A stretch of 64,000 bases of DNA from Aquincola tertiaricarbonis (GCF_023573145.1 NZ_CP097635.1:62001-126000); one strand, 5' to 3'. Positions 8,073 through 16,851 are shown, counted from the first letter of the stretch. The notes: generated from the letters alone by a model not told the origin. Made by a program: numbers and translations.

Positions 8073-9065
8073 ATGAGCAGTACCCGCCGGCGCGTCATCG
8101 CGTCCGCCCTTGGCCTGGCCGCTTCAGGCCTGGCCGCCCTGCCGCCCCAGGCCGCGGCGCAGACCGGCGCCGCCGACTGGCCTGCCCGCCCGCTGAAGAT
8201 CGTGGTGGGCTTTGCGGCCGGCACGCCACCGGACGTGTTCGCGCGCATCTATGGCGAATACGCGGCCCGCAAGCTGGGCGTGCCGGTGATCGTGGACAAC
8301 AAGCCGGGCTCGGCCGGCAACCTGGCCAGCGACGCGGTGGCCAAGTCGCCGGCCGATGGCTACACGGTGCTCTACAACGTCTCCACCGCCTTCACCATCA
8401 ACCCGTTCATCTACGGCAAGCTGCCCTTCGATGCCGACAAGGACCTGGTGCCGGTGGCGCCCACCATGCGCCAGGGCCTGGTGCTGATCGCCAGCCCCAA
8501 GCTGGAAGCAGCGTCGCTGAAAGACGTGCTGGCCCAGGCCCGCAGCAAGCCCGACCAGCTGTCGCACGCCTCCTACGGCGCGGGCAGTCCTTCGCACCTG
8601 ATCATGGAATGGTTGAAGGACGAGAACAAGGTGGCCATGCTGCACGTGCCCTACCGGGCCACGCCGATCAACGAACTGATCGGCGGCCAGGTGGACATGG
8701 TGCTGGAGCCGATGGCCACCGCCTATCCGCTGATCAGCAGCGGCAAGGTCAAGGCGCTGGCGTACTCCGATGCGCAGCGCCATCCGGCCATGCCCAACGT
8801 GCCTACCTTCGCCGAGACCACGCCCGGCCTGTCGATGATGTCGTGGCACGGCATCTGGGCGCCCGCGGCCACGCCGGCGCCGGTGCTGGACAAGCTGTAT
8901 GCGGTGCTGCACGCCGCCAGCCTGGACACCGACGTGCAGCGCCGCATCAAGGAGCTGAACTGCGAGCCGCTGTCGCTGGACCGCGCCGAGATGGCCCAGT
9001 GGGTCCGGCGCGATGCCGGCATCTACAGCCGCATCGTCAAGGCCAGGAACATCCGGGTGGACTGA
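8073..9065 (+). CDS. Bug-family (TctC-like) periplasmic receptor
   Basis: This 330-residue secreted protein begins with SSTRRRVIASALG, a possible Tat-type twin arginine, followed by a signal peptide ending near AAAQTG. The mature part shows the Bug signature: WPARPLKIVVGFAAGTPPD, VDNKPGSAGNLAS, HVPYRATPINELIGGQVD. Bug proteins bind carboxylates such as citrate, aromatic acids or amino acids outside the membrane. No TctA/TctB membrane partners are in the window, as is usual for orphan Bugs. It lies 45 bp after the lyase gene and touches the next Bug gene (TGATG), so the receptors are probably co-translated. Confidence 0.92.
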   Translation: MSSTRRRVIASALGLAASGLAALPPQAAAQTGAADWPARPLKIVVGFAAGTPPDVFARIYGEYAARKLGVPVIVDNKPGSAGNLASDAVAKSPADGYTVLYNVSTAFTINPFIYGKLPFDADKDLVPVAPTMRQGLVLIASPKLEAASLKDVLAQARSKPDQLSHASYGAGSPSHLIMEWLKDENKVAMLHVPYRATPINELIGGQVDMVLEPMATAYPLISSGKVKALAYSDAQRHPAMPNVPTFAETTPGLSMMSWHGIWAPAATPAPVLDKLYAVLHAASLDTDVQRRIKELNCEPLSLDRAEMAQWVRRDAGIYSRIVKARNIRVD

Positions 9066-10018
9066 TGCAGCGCCGCCTCGTTCTCTCGCTGGCGCTGGCC
9101 GCCGCCGCCCTGCCCGCCCGGGCGCAGGACACCGCCCCGGCACTGCGCCTGGTGGTGCCCTTTGCCACCGGCACCACCACCGACAACGTGGCCCGCATCG
9201 TGGGCACCGCCATGGCCGCCACGCTGCGCCAGCAGGTGCTGGTGGACAACCGGCCCGGCGCCGGCGGCACCACCGCCACCGAGCAGGTGGCGCGCGCCCA
9301 GCCCGACGGCCAGACGCTGGTCATGGGCACGGTGGGCACCCACGCCATCAATGCCACGCTGTTTCGCACGCTGCGCTACGACCCGCGCCAGCAGTTCGTG
9401 CCGGTGGCCTTTGCCGGCTACACGCCGCTGCTGCTGGTGGTGCCTGCCCAGTCGCCTGCCAAGTCTCCGGCCGACCTGGCCACGCTGGCCCGCCGGGCCG
9501 AAGGCGCCACGTTTGCCTCGGCCGGCAACGGCACCTCGGGCCACCTGGCGGGCGAGCTGATGAACGAGCTGGGCGGGCGCATGATCCACGTGCCCTACAA
9601 GGATGGCTCGCAGGCGCTGACCGATCTGATGGCCGGCAACGTTGACTTCATGTTCTACCACCCGTCCGCGGTGATGCCGCACGTGCGCAGCGGCAAGCTG
9701 CGGGTGCTGGGCATCACCAGCGCCAGCCGCAGCGCGCAGGCGCCCGAGGTGCCCACGCTGGCCGAGCAAGGTCTGCCCGGCGTGGACCTGGTGGCCTGGT
9801 TCATGGTGTATGCGCCGGCCGGCGTGCCGGCCGCCACGTTGGAGCGGCTGCGCAGCGCGGGCGATGCCGCGCTGGCCCAGCCCGAGGTGCGCACCCGGCT
9901 GGCCGCGCAAGGCGTGGAACTGCGACCGCTGCAGGGCGAGGCGCTGGCCCGCTTCACGGGCAGCGAGATCACGAAATGGGCCGCGCTGGTCAAGCGCTCG
10001 GGCGCGCAGGTCGATTGA
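9065..10018 (+). CDS. Second Bug-family receptor of the operon
   Basis: The 317-residue product has a short signal peptide ending in ALPARAQ and the Bug pattern RLVVPFATGTTTDNVARIVG, VDNRPGAGGTTAT, HVPYKDGSQALTDLMAGNVDFMF. The start ATG shares its A with the stop of the preceding Bug gene (TGATG), which fixes the start although the frame is open for hundreds of codons upstream. The two Bugs are divergent in sequence, so this is not a recent duplication and they may bind different ligands, for example a substrate and a product. Confidence 0.92.
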   Translation: MQRRLVLSLALAAAALPARAQDTAPALRLVVPFATGTTTDNVARIVGTAMAATLRQQVLVDNRPGAGGTTATEQVARAQPDGQTLVMGTVGTHAINATLFRTLRYDPRQQFVPVAFAGYTPLLLVVPAQSPAKSPADLATLARRAEGATFASAGNGTSGHLAGELMNELGGRMIHVPYKDGSQALTDLMAGNVDFMFYHPSAVMPHVRSGKLRVLGITSASRSAQAPEVPTLAEQGLPGVDLVAWFMVYAPAGVPAATLERLRSAGDAALAQPEVRTRLAAQGVELRPLQGEALARFTGSEITKWAALVKRSGAQVD

Positions 10019-10034
10019 AGGAAGGGCGACTGAC

Positions 10035-11186
10035 ATGTCCAAGGTTCTCGAAGGCATCACCGTGCTGGAGCAAGGCACCTTCATCACCGGCCCGGCGGCC
10101 GGCATGCTGCTGGCCGACCTGGGGGCGCGGGTGATCAAGATCGAACAGCCCGGCACCGGCGACCCGTTCCGGGCCTTCCGCGGCGGGCTGTACAGCCCGC
10201 ACTTCCAGACCTACAACCGCAACAAGCAGAGCATCACGCTCAACACCAAGCTGCCGGAGGATGCAGCGGCCTTCGACGAGCTGGTGCGCGGCGCCGACGT
10301 CTACATCCAGAACTTCCGGCCCGGCGCCGCCGAACGCCTGGGCGCCGGCTGGGAGCGGCTGCACGGCCTCAACCCCAGGCTGGTGTACTGCGCCATCAGC
10401 GGCTTCGGCCAGGACGGCCCGGCCGCCGGGCGGCCGGCCTACGACACCGTGGCCCAGGCCGCCAGCGGCTACCTCAACCTGCTGATCAACCCGGCCAACC
10501 CGCGCGTGGTGGGCCCGGCGCTGGCCGATGCGATGACCGGCTTCTACGCCGCCTACGGCGTGATGGGCGCCCTGATCGAACGCGGCCGCACCGGCGTGGG
10601 CAAGCGGGTGGAGGTGTCGATGCTGGAAGCCATGTGCCATTTCAACCTCGATGCCTTCACCCACTACTTCTCCGAAGGCGAGGTGATGGGCCCGTTCAGC
10701 CGGCCCAGCGTGTCGCAGTCGTATGTGCTGGCCTGTGCCGATGGCAAGTGGCTGGCGCTGCACATGTCGTCGCCCGAGAAGTTCTGGCAGGGCCTGGCCG
10801 ACGCGATCGAGCGGCCCGACATCTTCAAGGACCCGCGCTTTGCCACGCGCGAAGGCCGCATCGCCCACCAGGAACAGCTGATCGGGCTGCTGGGTGAACG
10901 CTTCAAGACCCGCAGCCGCAGCGACTGGTGCGAGCGGCTGCAGGCCCGCGACGTGCCGCATGCGCCGATGTACGACACCAGCGAAGCTCTGGACGACCCG
11001 CAGGCCCTGCACCTGCAGCTGGCCATCGAGGCCGCCCATCCGACGATGGGCACCTGGCGCACCGTGCGATCGCCCGTCAGCTTCGACGGCGAACGTGCCT
11101 TGACGGTGACGCCCCCACCCGCGCTGGGCCAGGACGACGAGGCGGTGCTGGGGCCGATCCGCCAGCGGCTGCGGGAGAGAGGCTGA
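10035..11186 (+). CDS. Family III (CaiB/BaiF) CoA-transferase
   Basis: The 383-residue protein matches the family III CoA-transferase length. LADLGARVIKIEQP (26-39), NRNKQSITLN (61-70) and GPALADAMTGFYAAYG (160-175) are diagnostic; Asp165 in ALAD corresponds to the catalytic Asp169 of formyl-CoA transferase. It should move CoA from a donor such as succinyl-CoA to a carboxylic acid. As last gene of the operon after a citryl-CoA-lyase-like enzyme, it probably activates the imported acid that the lyase then splits. AAGGAAGG upstream is the ribosome site. Confidence 0.92.
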   Translation: MSKVLEGITVLEQGTFITGPAAGMLLADLGARVIKIEQPGTGDPFRAFRGGLYSPHFQTYNRNKQSITLNTKLPEDAAAFDELVRGADVYIQNFRPGAAERLGAGWERLHGLNPRLVYCAISGFGQDGPAAGRPAYDTVAQAASGYLNLLINPANPRVVGPALADAMTGFYAAYGVMGALIERGRTGVGKRVEVSMLEAMCHFNLDAFTHYFSEGEVMGPFSRPSVSQSYVLACADGKWLALHMSSPEKFWQGLADAIERPDIFKDPRFATREGRIAHQEQLIGLLGERFKTRSRSDWCERLQARDVPHAPMYDTSEALDDPQALHLQLAIEAAHPTMGTWRTVRSPVSFDGERALTVTPPPALGQDDEAVLGPIRQRLRERG

Positions 11187-11195
11187 GGCGCAGCG

Positions 11196-12194
11196 TCAGT
11201 CCAGCTGCAGCCCCAGGTCCTTGGCGGCCTTGGACAGCACCGTCACCTCGCGCTGCAGCACCTCGTTGAAGGCCGCGGGCGTGTTGCCCGTCATCGGCGA
11301 CACGCCGCCGATGTCGTTCAGCCGCTTGCGGAACTCGGGCTCGGTGACGATCTGCGCCACCTTCTGGTTGATCAGCTGCACCGCGGCGGTGGGTGTCTTG
11401 GCGGGGGCCACCAGGCCGAACCAGACGTCGAAGTCGACGCCGCCCGGCGAGCCCTGTTCGGTCAGCGTGGGCACGTCGGGCCACAGCTCGGAGCGGGTGG
11501 CGCGCAGCTGGCCCAGCGCCTTGAGCTTGCCGGCCTGGATGAAGCTGCGCGCATCGGCGGTGCCCAGCAGGCCCCACTTCACCTCGCCCGTCATCAGCGC
11601 CTGGGCCAGCGGTGCGCCGCCCTTGTAGGGCACGTGGGTGTAATGGCCGCTGGCCTGCGCATTCAGCATCTCGGAAGCCAGGTGCGACAGCCCGCCGGCG
11701 CCGGCCGAGCCATAAGGCAGCCCGCCCTTGCCCGCCGCCTTGCCCGCGGCCACCAGGTCGCCCACGGTCTTGAACGGTGAATCCGGCGGCACCACCAGCA
11801 CCAGCGGCGCCAGCGACACCCGCGCCACCGGCACGAAGTCGGCCGCGGTGAAGCCGGCCTTGCTGAAGGTCACCGGGTTGATGGAGAGCATGCCGGTCAG
11901 GCTCATCGCCAGCGTGTGGCCATCGGCGGGGCTTTGCAGCAGCGTGACCATGCCCAGGTTGCCGCTGGCGCCGGGCCGGTTCTCCACCACCACCGTCTGC
12001 TTGAGTTCTTCCTGCAGCCGCGGTGCCAGCAACCGGGCCGCCACGTCGGTGGCGCCACCCGGCGGGTACGGCACGATGATGCGGATGGGCTTGCTGGGGA
12101 AGGCCGGCTGGGCCAGCAACGCGCCGGGCGCGGCGGCCAGCAGTGCGGCGCCGGCCAGGCCAGCCGCAAGCGCACGGCGACGGGGGTGATGCAT
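11196..12194 (-). CDS. Bug-family receptor linked to the LeuCD/lyase operon
   Basis: The 332-residue protein has a signal peptide (MHHPRRRALAAGLAGAALLAAAPG, ending ALLAQ) and Bug motifs FPSKPIRIIVPYPPGGATD, VENRPGASGN and HVPYKGGAPLAQALMTGEV. It is the last gene of a minus-strand operon with lyase, LeuD and LeuC homologues, 33 bp after the lyase gene, with AAGGAGA before the start. Its ligand is likely the organic acid handled by that operon. It is convergent to the CoA-transferase gene with only 9 bp between. Confidence 0.92.
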   Translation of the reverse strand: MHHPRRRALAAGLAGAALLAAAPGALLAQPAFPSKPIRIIVPYPPGGATDVAARLLAPRLQEELKQTVVVENRPGASGNLGMVTLLQSPADGHTLAMSLTGMLSINPVTFSKAGFTAADFVPVARVSLAPLVLVVPPDSPFKTVGDLVAAGKAAGKGGLPYGSAGAGGLSHLASEMLNAQASGHYTHVPYKGGAPLAQALMTGEVKWGLLGTADARSFIQAGKLKALGQLRATRSELWPDVPTLTEQGSPGGVDFDVWFGLVAPAKTPTAAVQLINQKVAQIVTEPEFRKRLNDIGGVSPMTGNTPAAFNEVLQREVTVLSKAAKDLGLQLD

Positions 12195-12227
12195 GAGAGT
12201 CTCCTTGTTCGAGTGGTGAAGCCGGGC

Positions 12228-13124
12228 TCAGCCCACGGTGGTGGCCTCATAGGCGGCCTGGCGCTGTTCCAGCCGCTCCCAGCCGATGGTCTGCTTGAAG
12301 GCCGCCATGCTGCTGCGGCCGCAGGGCAGCTCACCCATCGGTTCACCGCGGCGGGCCGCCAGCGCGGCCAGGTTGGCCTGCATCGCATGCACGATGGTGA
12401 GCAGCGAGACGATGGGATAGGTGGCGAAGGCCGCCACCGCTTCGATCTGCGAACGCTGCAGCTGGGCCATCCAGGTGCCTTCCATCAGCTGCAGCGACAG
12501 CGGCCGGCCGCAGGCCTCGCGCAGGCGCACCAGGTCTTCGTAACGGCTGAAAGTGCGTGAGATGGGCTGGATGAGGTCGGCGCCCGCTTCCGCCAGCCGC
12601 GACGCGCGGTCGATGGCTTCCTGCGGGTCGGCCACGTCGGTGCGGGCGACGATCAGCAGGTCGGGGTCCTGCCGCGCATCCACCGCGGCATGGATGCGCG
12701 CCAGCGCCTCGTGCAGCGGCACCACCAGCGACTGCGCTGCGGCCGCCGGGCAGCGCTTGGGGCTCACCTGGTCTTCGATGGACAACGCGGCCACCCCGGC
12801 CTTCTCGAAGGCGCGCACGGTGCGGCCCATGTTCAGCACGTTGCCGTAGCCGGTGTCGGCATCGGCAAAGATGGGCTTGCGCACCACGGCGGCCATGTGG
12901 TCCACCACCTGCACGTTTTCGCTCAGCGTGTACAGCTCCATGTCGGGCTGGCCCAGCAACGAGGCTGCGATGCCGAAGCCGGTGGAGAACACGCCGTCGA
13001 AGTCGGACTGGTCCACCAGCAGGGCCGACAGCGCGTCCTGCGCGCCGGCGAACCAGAAGGTGGGGCCGCTCTGCACACGGCGGCGCAGCTGCTGGCGGGT
13101 CATGGTGGGGCGGGCGTCAGTCAT
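12228..13124 (-). CDS. Isocitrate lyase/PEP mutase superfamily C-C lyase
   Basis: This 298-residue TIM-barrel protein has the metal-binding DADTGYGN (88-95), the IEDQ strand (116-119) and a lyase-type gating segment SPKRC with Cys125, the general acid/base Cys of isocitrate, methylisocitrate and dimethylmalate lyases. PEP mutases lack this Cys. The usual KKCGH is here KRCPA. It should split a 2-substituted malate or isocitrate into a 2-oxoacid and an acid. The start overlaps the LeuD-like stop by 8 bp and has GGAG upstream. With the dehydratase it forms a hydrate-and-split pair like dimethylmalate dehydratase and lyase. Confidence 0.85.
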   Translation of the reverse strand: MTDARPTMTRQQLRRRVQSGPTFWFAGAQDALSALLVDQSDFDGVFSTGFGIAASLLGQPDMELYTLSENVQVVDHMAAVVRKPIFADADTGYGNVLNMGRTVRAFEKAGVAALSIEDQVSPKRCPAAAAQSLVVPLHEALARIHAAVDARQDPDLLIVARTDVADPQEAIDRASRLAEAGADLIQPISRTFSRYEDLVRLREACGRPLSLQLMEGTWMAQLQRSQIEAVAAFATYPIVSLLTIVHAMQANLAALAARRGEPMGELPCGRSSMAAFKQTIGWERLEQRQAAYEATTVG

Positions 13125-13659
13125 GTGGGGCTCCGGGGGTGGCAGGCGCGCGGGCGAGCCGCGCCTTGAGGTAGGGAATGAGGCCGCCGGCCTCCAGCGT
13201 GCCGCGCTCGGAGGCGCCCAGCGGCTCGATGGGCAGCGCGCGGCCCTGGGTGGGCAGGTGCACCTGCTGCGCGGACCAGTCGACCTCGATCAGGTCGCCA
13301 CGCCGGGCCGCACCCAGGATGCCGGGGCAGGTGACCAGCGGAAAGCCCATGCTGATCTCGCCGCGGAAGAAGCCGGGCGAAAACGATTCGGCCACCACGC
13401 CGGCAACGCCCAGGTGGCGCATCGCCCGCATCGCCGGGTAATGCGGGTGGCCATAGCCGAAGTTGCGGCCGCCCACCAGCAGGTCGCCGCGCTGCACCGT
13501 GGCCGCGAAGCCCGGCGCCTGGTCGGCCAGTACCAGGCCGGCCAGCTCCTGCAGGTCGGTGATCTTGATGTTGCGCACGCCGACGATGAGGTCGATGTCG
13601 TAGTCGTCCTCCTCGAACACCCAGGCCACGCGGCCGCGCAGGTTGTTGAGCCGGGTCAT
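13117..13659 (-). CDS. Aconitase-superfamily dehydratase small subunit (LeuD-like)
   Basis: The 180-residue product has the swivel-domain fold of LeuD/HacB: RGRVAWVFEEDDYDIDLIV at the start, GGRNFGYGHPHYPAMRA in the substrate loop and AESFSPGFFRGEISMGFPLV near the end. In typical LeuD and aconitase small subunits the loop is GCGSSRE; here it is GYGHPHY, so the Ser/Arg that bind the substrate carboxylate are absent. The start overlaps the LeuC-like stop by ATGA. It should form the small half of the dehydratase encoded by the pair, acting on something other than isopropylmalate. Confidence 0.85.
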   Translation of the reverse strand: MTRLNNLRGRVAWVFEEDDYDIDLIVGVRNIKITDLQELAGLVLADQAPGFAATVQRGDLLVGGRNFGYGHPHYPAMRAMRHLGVAGVVAESFSPGFFRGEISMGFPLVTCPGILGAARRGDLIEVDWSAQQVHLPTQGRALPIEPLGASERGTLEAGGLIPYLKARLARAPATPGAPHD

Positions 13660-14912
13660 GCCACCGCCTCCAGGTAAGGCCGTGGGTCGGCGATGCAGCC
13701 TTCCAGCGCGCTGGCGGCCACCACGGCGGCGTTGCACAGGTAGATCTCGCTGTCCACGCTGCCCATGCGCCCGGGCGTGTTCAGCGTGCCGGTGGACACC
13801 GCGCGCTGGCCGTCGGCCATGGTGGCGATGCGGCCGTAGCAGTAGTCGCAGGTGGGTGAGCTGATGAAGGCGCCCGCCTCCACCAGCGTCTCGATCAGCC
13901 CTTCGCGCGCGGCCTGCGCCATGATGGCTTGCGAGGTGGGCACCACATGCAGCTGGAAGCCCGGCTGGATCTGCCGGCCGCGCAGCACCTGGGCCGCGAT
14001 GCGCAGGTCTTCCAGCCGGCCGCTGGCGCAGGAGCCCAGGTAGCCCGCATGCACGGCCAGGCCGACGTGCTCCGACAGGTCGCGGGTGTTGGCCGGGCTG
14101 GGCGGCACCACCACGATGGGCTGCAGCGCCGACACGTCCACCGTGACCACCCGTTCGTACACCGCGTCTTCGTCGGGCTGCACCGCCGGCACGTCCAGGC
14201 AGGCGCGGCCCTGCAGCCACTCGCGGGTGCGTGCATCGGGCGCCACCAGCATGGTGGTGGCGCCGAGGAACATCGCCTGGCCGCACAGCGTCTGTCGGCC
14301 TTCCACGCTCATCGCATCGATCACCGGGCCGGCCAGTTCCACCGCCTTGAAGGCGCAGGACGAAGGGCCCATCACCCGCACCATGTGGTGGAACACGTCG
14401 CGCGCCATCACCCCCGGCTGCAGCGCGCCGGTGAGCACGACCTTGACCGTGGGCGGCACACGCAGCGCGATGGTCTCGGACACGTAGGCTTCCAGCACGC
14501 CCTTGCGCGCCCCGAAGGCATAGGCCCCGAAGGCGCCCAGCTGGCTCACGTGGCCATCGAAGTGCACCAGGAAGGCGCCGGGTGTCGCGTAGCCCAGCTC
14601 GGCCGACACCTGGTGGCCGATGCCCTTGCGCTCGTGCACCGGCACGCCCTGCGCCGCGCCCCAGGCCCGGGTGCCGCGGTGCAGTTCCTCCTCCTTAGGG
14701 GAGGCGGCCGGCACCATGTGGTCGATGAACAGCACATAGCGTTCGGGCGAGCTCACCTTCTCGACGCCGAACTCTTCCCGCGCCTCCTTGAAGAACACGT
14801 CGGTGTAGCCGGGAAAGTCGTAGCTGATGACGACGTCGGGCCGGGCCTCGATCTCGTCACCCGGGCGGACCGAGTCACGCCCGCTGCAGCGAGCAAGGAT
14901 CTTCTCGGTCAT
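13656..14912 (-). CDS. Aconitase-superfamily dehydratase large subunit (LeuC/DmdA-like)
   Basis: The 418-residue protein has the three 4Fe-4S cysteines of aconitases: Cys295 in LGSCASGR, then Cys355 and Cys358 in SPTCDYC. The 60-residue spacing is of the archaeal LeuC/HacA type. FIDHMVPAASP (62-72) and FDGHVSQLGAFGAYAFGARKG carry the substrate-side His and Gly motifs. MTEKILAR is the classical start, at an ATG; a GTG 33 bases upstream (14945) is possible. It would dehydrate or hydrate a substituted malate with its LeuD-like partner. True leucine biosynthesis is unlikely because leuB is absent and a C-C lyase and Bug receptor follow. Confidence 0.88.
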   Translation of the reverse strand: MTEKILARCSGRDSVRPGDEIEARPDVVISYDFPGYTDVFFKEAREEFGVEKVSSPERYVLFIDHMVPAASPKEEELHRGTRAWGAAQGVPVHERKGIGHQVSAELGYATPGAFLVHFDGHVSQLGAFGAYAFGARKGVLEAYVSETIALRVPPTVKVVLTGALQPGVMARDVFHHMVRVMGPSSCAFKAVELAGPVIDAMSVEGRQTLCGQAMFLGATTMLVAPDARTREWLQGRACLDVPAVQPDEDAVYERVVTVDVSALQPIVVVPPSPANTRDLSEHVGLAVHAGYLGSCASGRLEDLRIAAQVLRGRQIQPGFQLHVVPTSQAIMAQAAREGLIETLVEAGAFISSPTCDYCYGRIATMADGQRAVSTGTLNTPGRMGSVDSEIYLCNAAVVAASALEGCIADPRPYLEAVA

Positions 14913-15040
14913 GGTCTGCGGCACGCGCTTGGAAGAGGTTGTCACCTTGTGGAAACTCGTCTGGTGGAGGCTGTGCGACCATTCAAGGCGACAACCCCGC
15001 TTTTCACGGCCGGGGCGAACCCCAGGTTCTGCCGCATCGT

Positions 15041-15052
15041 GGGAACGTTTTC
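15041..15052. promoter_or_regulatory. Imperfect palindrome just before the IclR gene
   Basis: GGGAACGTTTTC is a semi-palindrome centred on AACGTT, 14 bp before the IclR start and in the divergent promoter of the dehydratase operon. IclR proteins often bind such GGAA/TTCC-like dyads and repress themselves. Two of six arm positions mismatch, so this is weak. Confidence 0.2.
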
Positions 15053-15065
15053 AAAGGCCGCACGC

Positions 15066-15866
15066 ATGACCGCCACCACCCCGAACGAGCGCAGCCGCGC
15101 AGGCACCCAGAGCATCGAGCGGGTGGTGGAGCTGCTGCGCACGGTGGCCTCGCGCGGGCGCAACGGCATGCGGCTGGGCGACGTGGCCACCGCCACCGGC
15201 CTGCCCACGTCCACCTGCTTTCGCATGCTGCAGCGGCTGGAGCTGGAGGGGCTGCTGGAACGCCACCCGGTGACGCGCAAGTACTTCCTGGGCCCGCTGC
15301 TGCATGAGCTGGGCATGCTGGCCTACCCGCGCGTGCAGCTGGCCGCCCACTGCGAGCCGGTGCTGGCCGAGCTGGCCCACGAGACGCAGGACACGGTCTA
15401 CCTGAGCGAGCGGCGCGGCCTGGAAGCGGTGTGCACCGCCCGTGCGCTGGGCGACTACCCGATCAAGGCGCTGACGCTGGACGTGGGCATCCGCCGGCCG
15501 CTGGGCGTGGGCGCCGGTGGCCTGGCCATCCTGTGCCAGCTGCCGCCCGAGGAGGCGCAGGACGTCATCGATGCCAACGCCTGGCGCTACGCCAAGCAGT
15601 CATCGCTGGACGCGGCGCAGGTGATGGCCGCGGTGGCGGAAGGCCGCGCCAGGGGCTATGCCTTCCTCGACAGCCCGGTGTTCGCCGGCACGGCCGCGGT
15701 GGGCGTGGCCCTGCCCGGCCCGCGGCCGATGGCCGCCCTCAGCGTGGCGGCGATCTCATCCCGCCTCGACGAAGCCCGTCGGGCCGAGGTCGGCGCCGCG
15801 CTGCAGCGGCAGGCCCGGCGGCTGGCACGCCTGCTGGCCGCCGCCGAACCCGACCCGGCCCGCTGA
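15066..15866 (+). CDS. IclR-family transcriptional regulator
   Basis: The 266-residue protein has an IclR winged HTH at about residues 14-75 (QSIERVVELLRTVA, LGDVATATGLPTSTCFRMLQRLE) and the C-terminal GAF-like effector domain with TVYLSERRG, LGVGAGGLAIL and GYAFLDSPVFAGTAAVGVALP. It is divergent from the LeuC-like gene across about 150 bp, so it most probably controls the dehydratase/lyase/Bug operon in response to an organic acid. Confidence 0.92.
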   Translation: MTATTPNERSRAGTQSIERVVELLRTVASRGRNGMRLGDVATATGLPTSTCFRMLQRLELEGLLERHPVTRKYFLGPLLHELGMLAYPRVQLAAHCEPVLAELAHETQDTVYLSERRGLEAVCTARALGDYPIKALTLDVGIRRPLGVGAGGLAILCQLPPEEAQDVIDANAWRYAKQSSLDAAQVMAAVAEGRARGYAFLDSPVFAGTAAVGVALPGPRPMAALSVAAISSRLDEARRAEVGAALQRQARRLARLLAAAEPDPAR

Positions 15867-15873
15867 GCGCTGG

Positions 15874-16851
15874 TCAGTCGATCGTTGCCCCCGAATCTCG
15901 CACCACCACCCGCCACTTCTCGTGCTCTGCCCGCACGAAGCGGCCGAAGGCGTCAGGCGTGCCACCGATGGGGTCGGCGCCTTCCTGCACCATCTGGCGT
16001 TCGATGTCGGGCAGCGCGACGATTTCGTTGACCGCCGCGTTGAGCTTGCGCACCACCGCCGGTGGCGTGCCCTTGGGCGCGAAGAAGCCGAACCAGGAGC
16101 CGGCCTCGAAGCCGGGGTAGCCCGACTCGGCCACCGTGGGCACCTCGGGCATGGACCGCGAGCGCTTGGGGCTGCTGACGGCCAGAGGCCGCAGCGCACC
16201 ACCGCGAATGTGCTGGATGACCGACGGGATGGTGGCGAACATGAACTGCACGCGGCCGGCCAGCAGGTCCTTCAAGGCCTCGGCGCCCTTGTAGGGCACG
16301 TGGATGGCCTCGAAGCCACCCCGCTGCGACAGCATGAAACCCGCCAGATGCGACGAGGTGCCGATGCCGGTAGACGAGTAGTTCATCGCGCCCTTGTCGG
16401 CACGCGCCAGCGCAACGAACTCGGCCAGCGTGTTCGCCTTCACCGAAGGGTGCACCACCAGCACGTTGGGCACGTCGGCAATCTGCACCACCGGCTCCAG
16501 GTCGCTGAGCGGCTGGAAGGGCAGCTTCTTGTACAGCGACTGGTTGACCGCCATCGGGCCCACCGAGTTGACGATGAGGGTGTAGCCGTCGGGCGCGGCG
16601 CGGACCACCTCGCCGGTGCCGATGTTGCCGCCCGCCCCCGGCTTGTTGTCCACGATGAAGGGCTGCTTCAGCCGCTCGGCCAACTGCTGGCTGACGCTGC
16701 GCGCCAGCAGGTCGGTGGTGCCGCCGGCGGTGAAGGCCACCACCACGCGCACCGGCTTGGCTGGCCACTCGGCTTGCGCCCGTGCGGCCAGCGGCTGCAG
16801 GCAGGCCACGGCAGCGACCAGGGCGCCGAATCGATGGATGAGGCGGTTCAT
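15874..16851 (-). CDS. Bug-family receptor of the dehydrogenase/aldolase cluster
   Basis: The 325-residue product has a signal peptide ending LAARAQA and the Bug motifs WPAKPVRVVVAFTAGGTTDLLA, VDNKPGAGGNIGTGEV and HVPYKGAEALKDLLAGRVQFMF. AAGGAGACATTGC precedes the start. It lies downstream of a hydroxyacid dehydrogenase and a class II aldolase homologue in the same direction, suggesting a hydroxy acid or keto acid ligand. It is the fourth Bug in 9 kb and ends 7 bp from the IclR gene, convergent. Confidence 0.92.
   Translation of the reverse strand: MNRLIHRFGALVAAVACLQPLAARAQAEWPAKPVRVVVAFTAGGTTDLLARSVSQQLAERLKQPFIVDNKPGAGGNIGTGEVVRAAPDGYTLIVNSVGPMAVNQSLYKKLPFQPLSDLEPVVQIADVPNVLVVHPSVKANTLAEFVALARADKGAMNYSSTGIGTSSHLAGFMLSQRGGFEAIHVPYKGAEALKDLLAGRVQFMFATIPSVIQHIRGGALRPLAVSSPKRSRSMPEVPTVAESGYPGFEAGSWFGFFAPKGTPPAVVRKLNAAVNEIVALPDIERQMVQEGADPIGGTPDAFGRFVRAEHEKWRVVVRDSGATID

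Noticed and set aside
14937..14996. GGTTGTC ... GACAACC inverted repeat in the IclR/LeuC gap
   Set aside because: Seven-base arms are 46 bp apart, which is too far for one operator, and such pairs arise by chance at this length.
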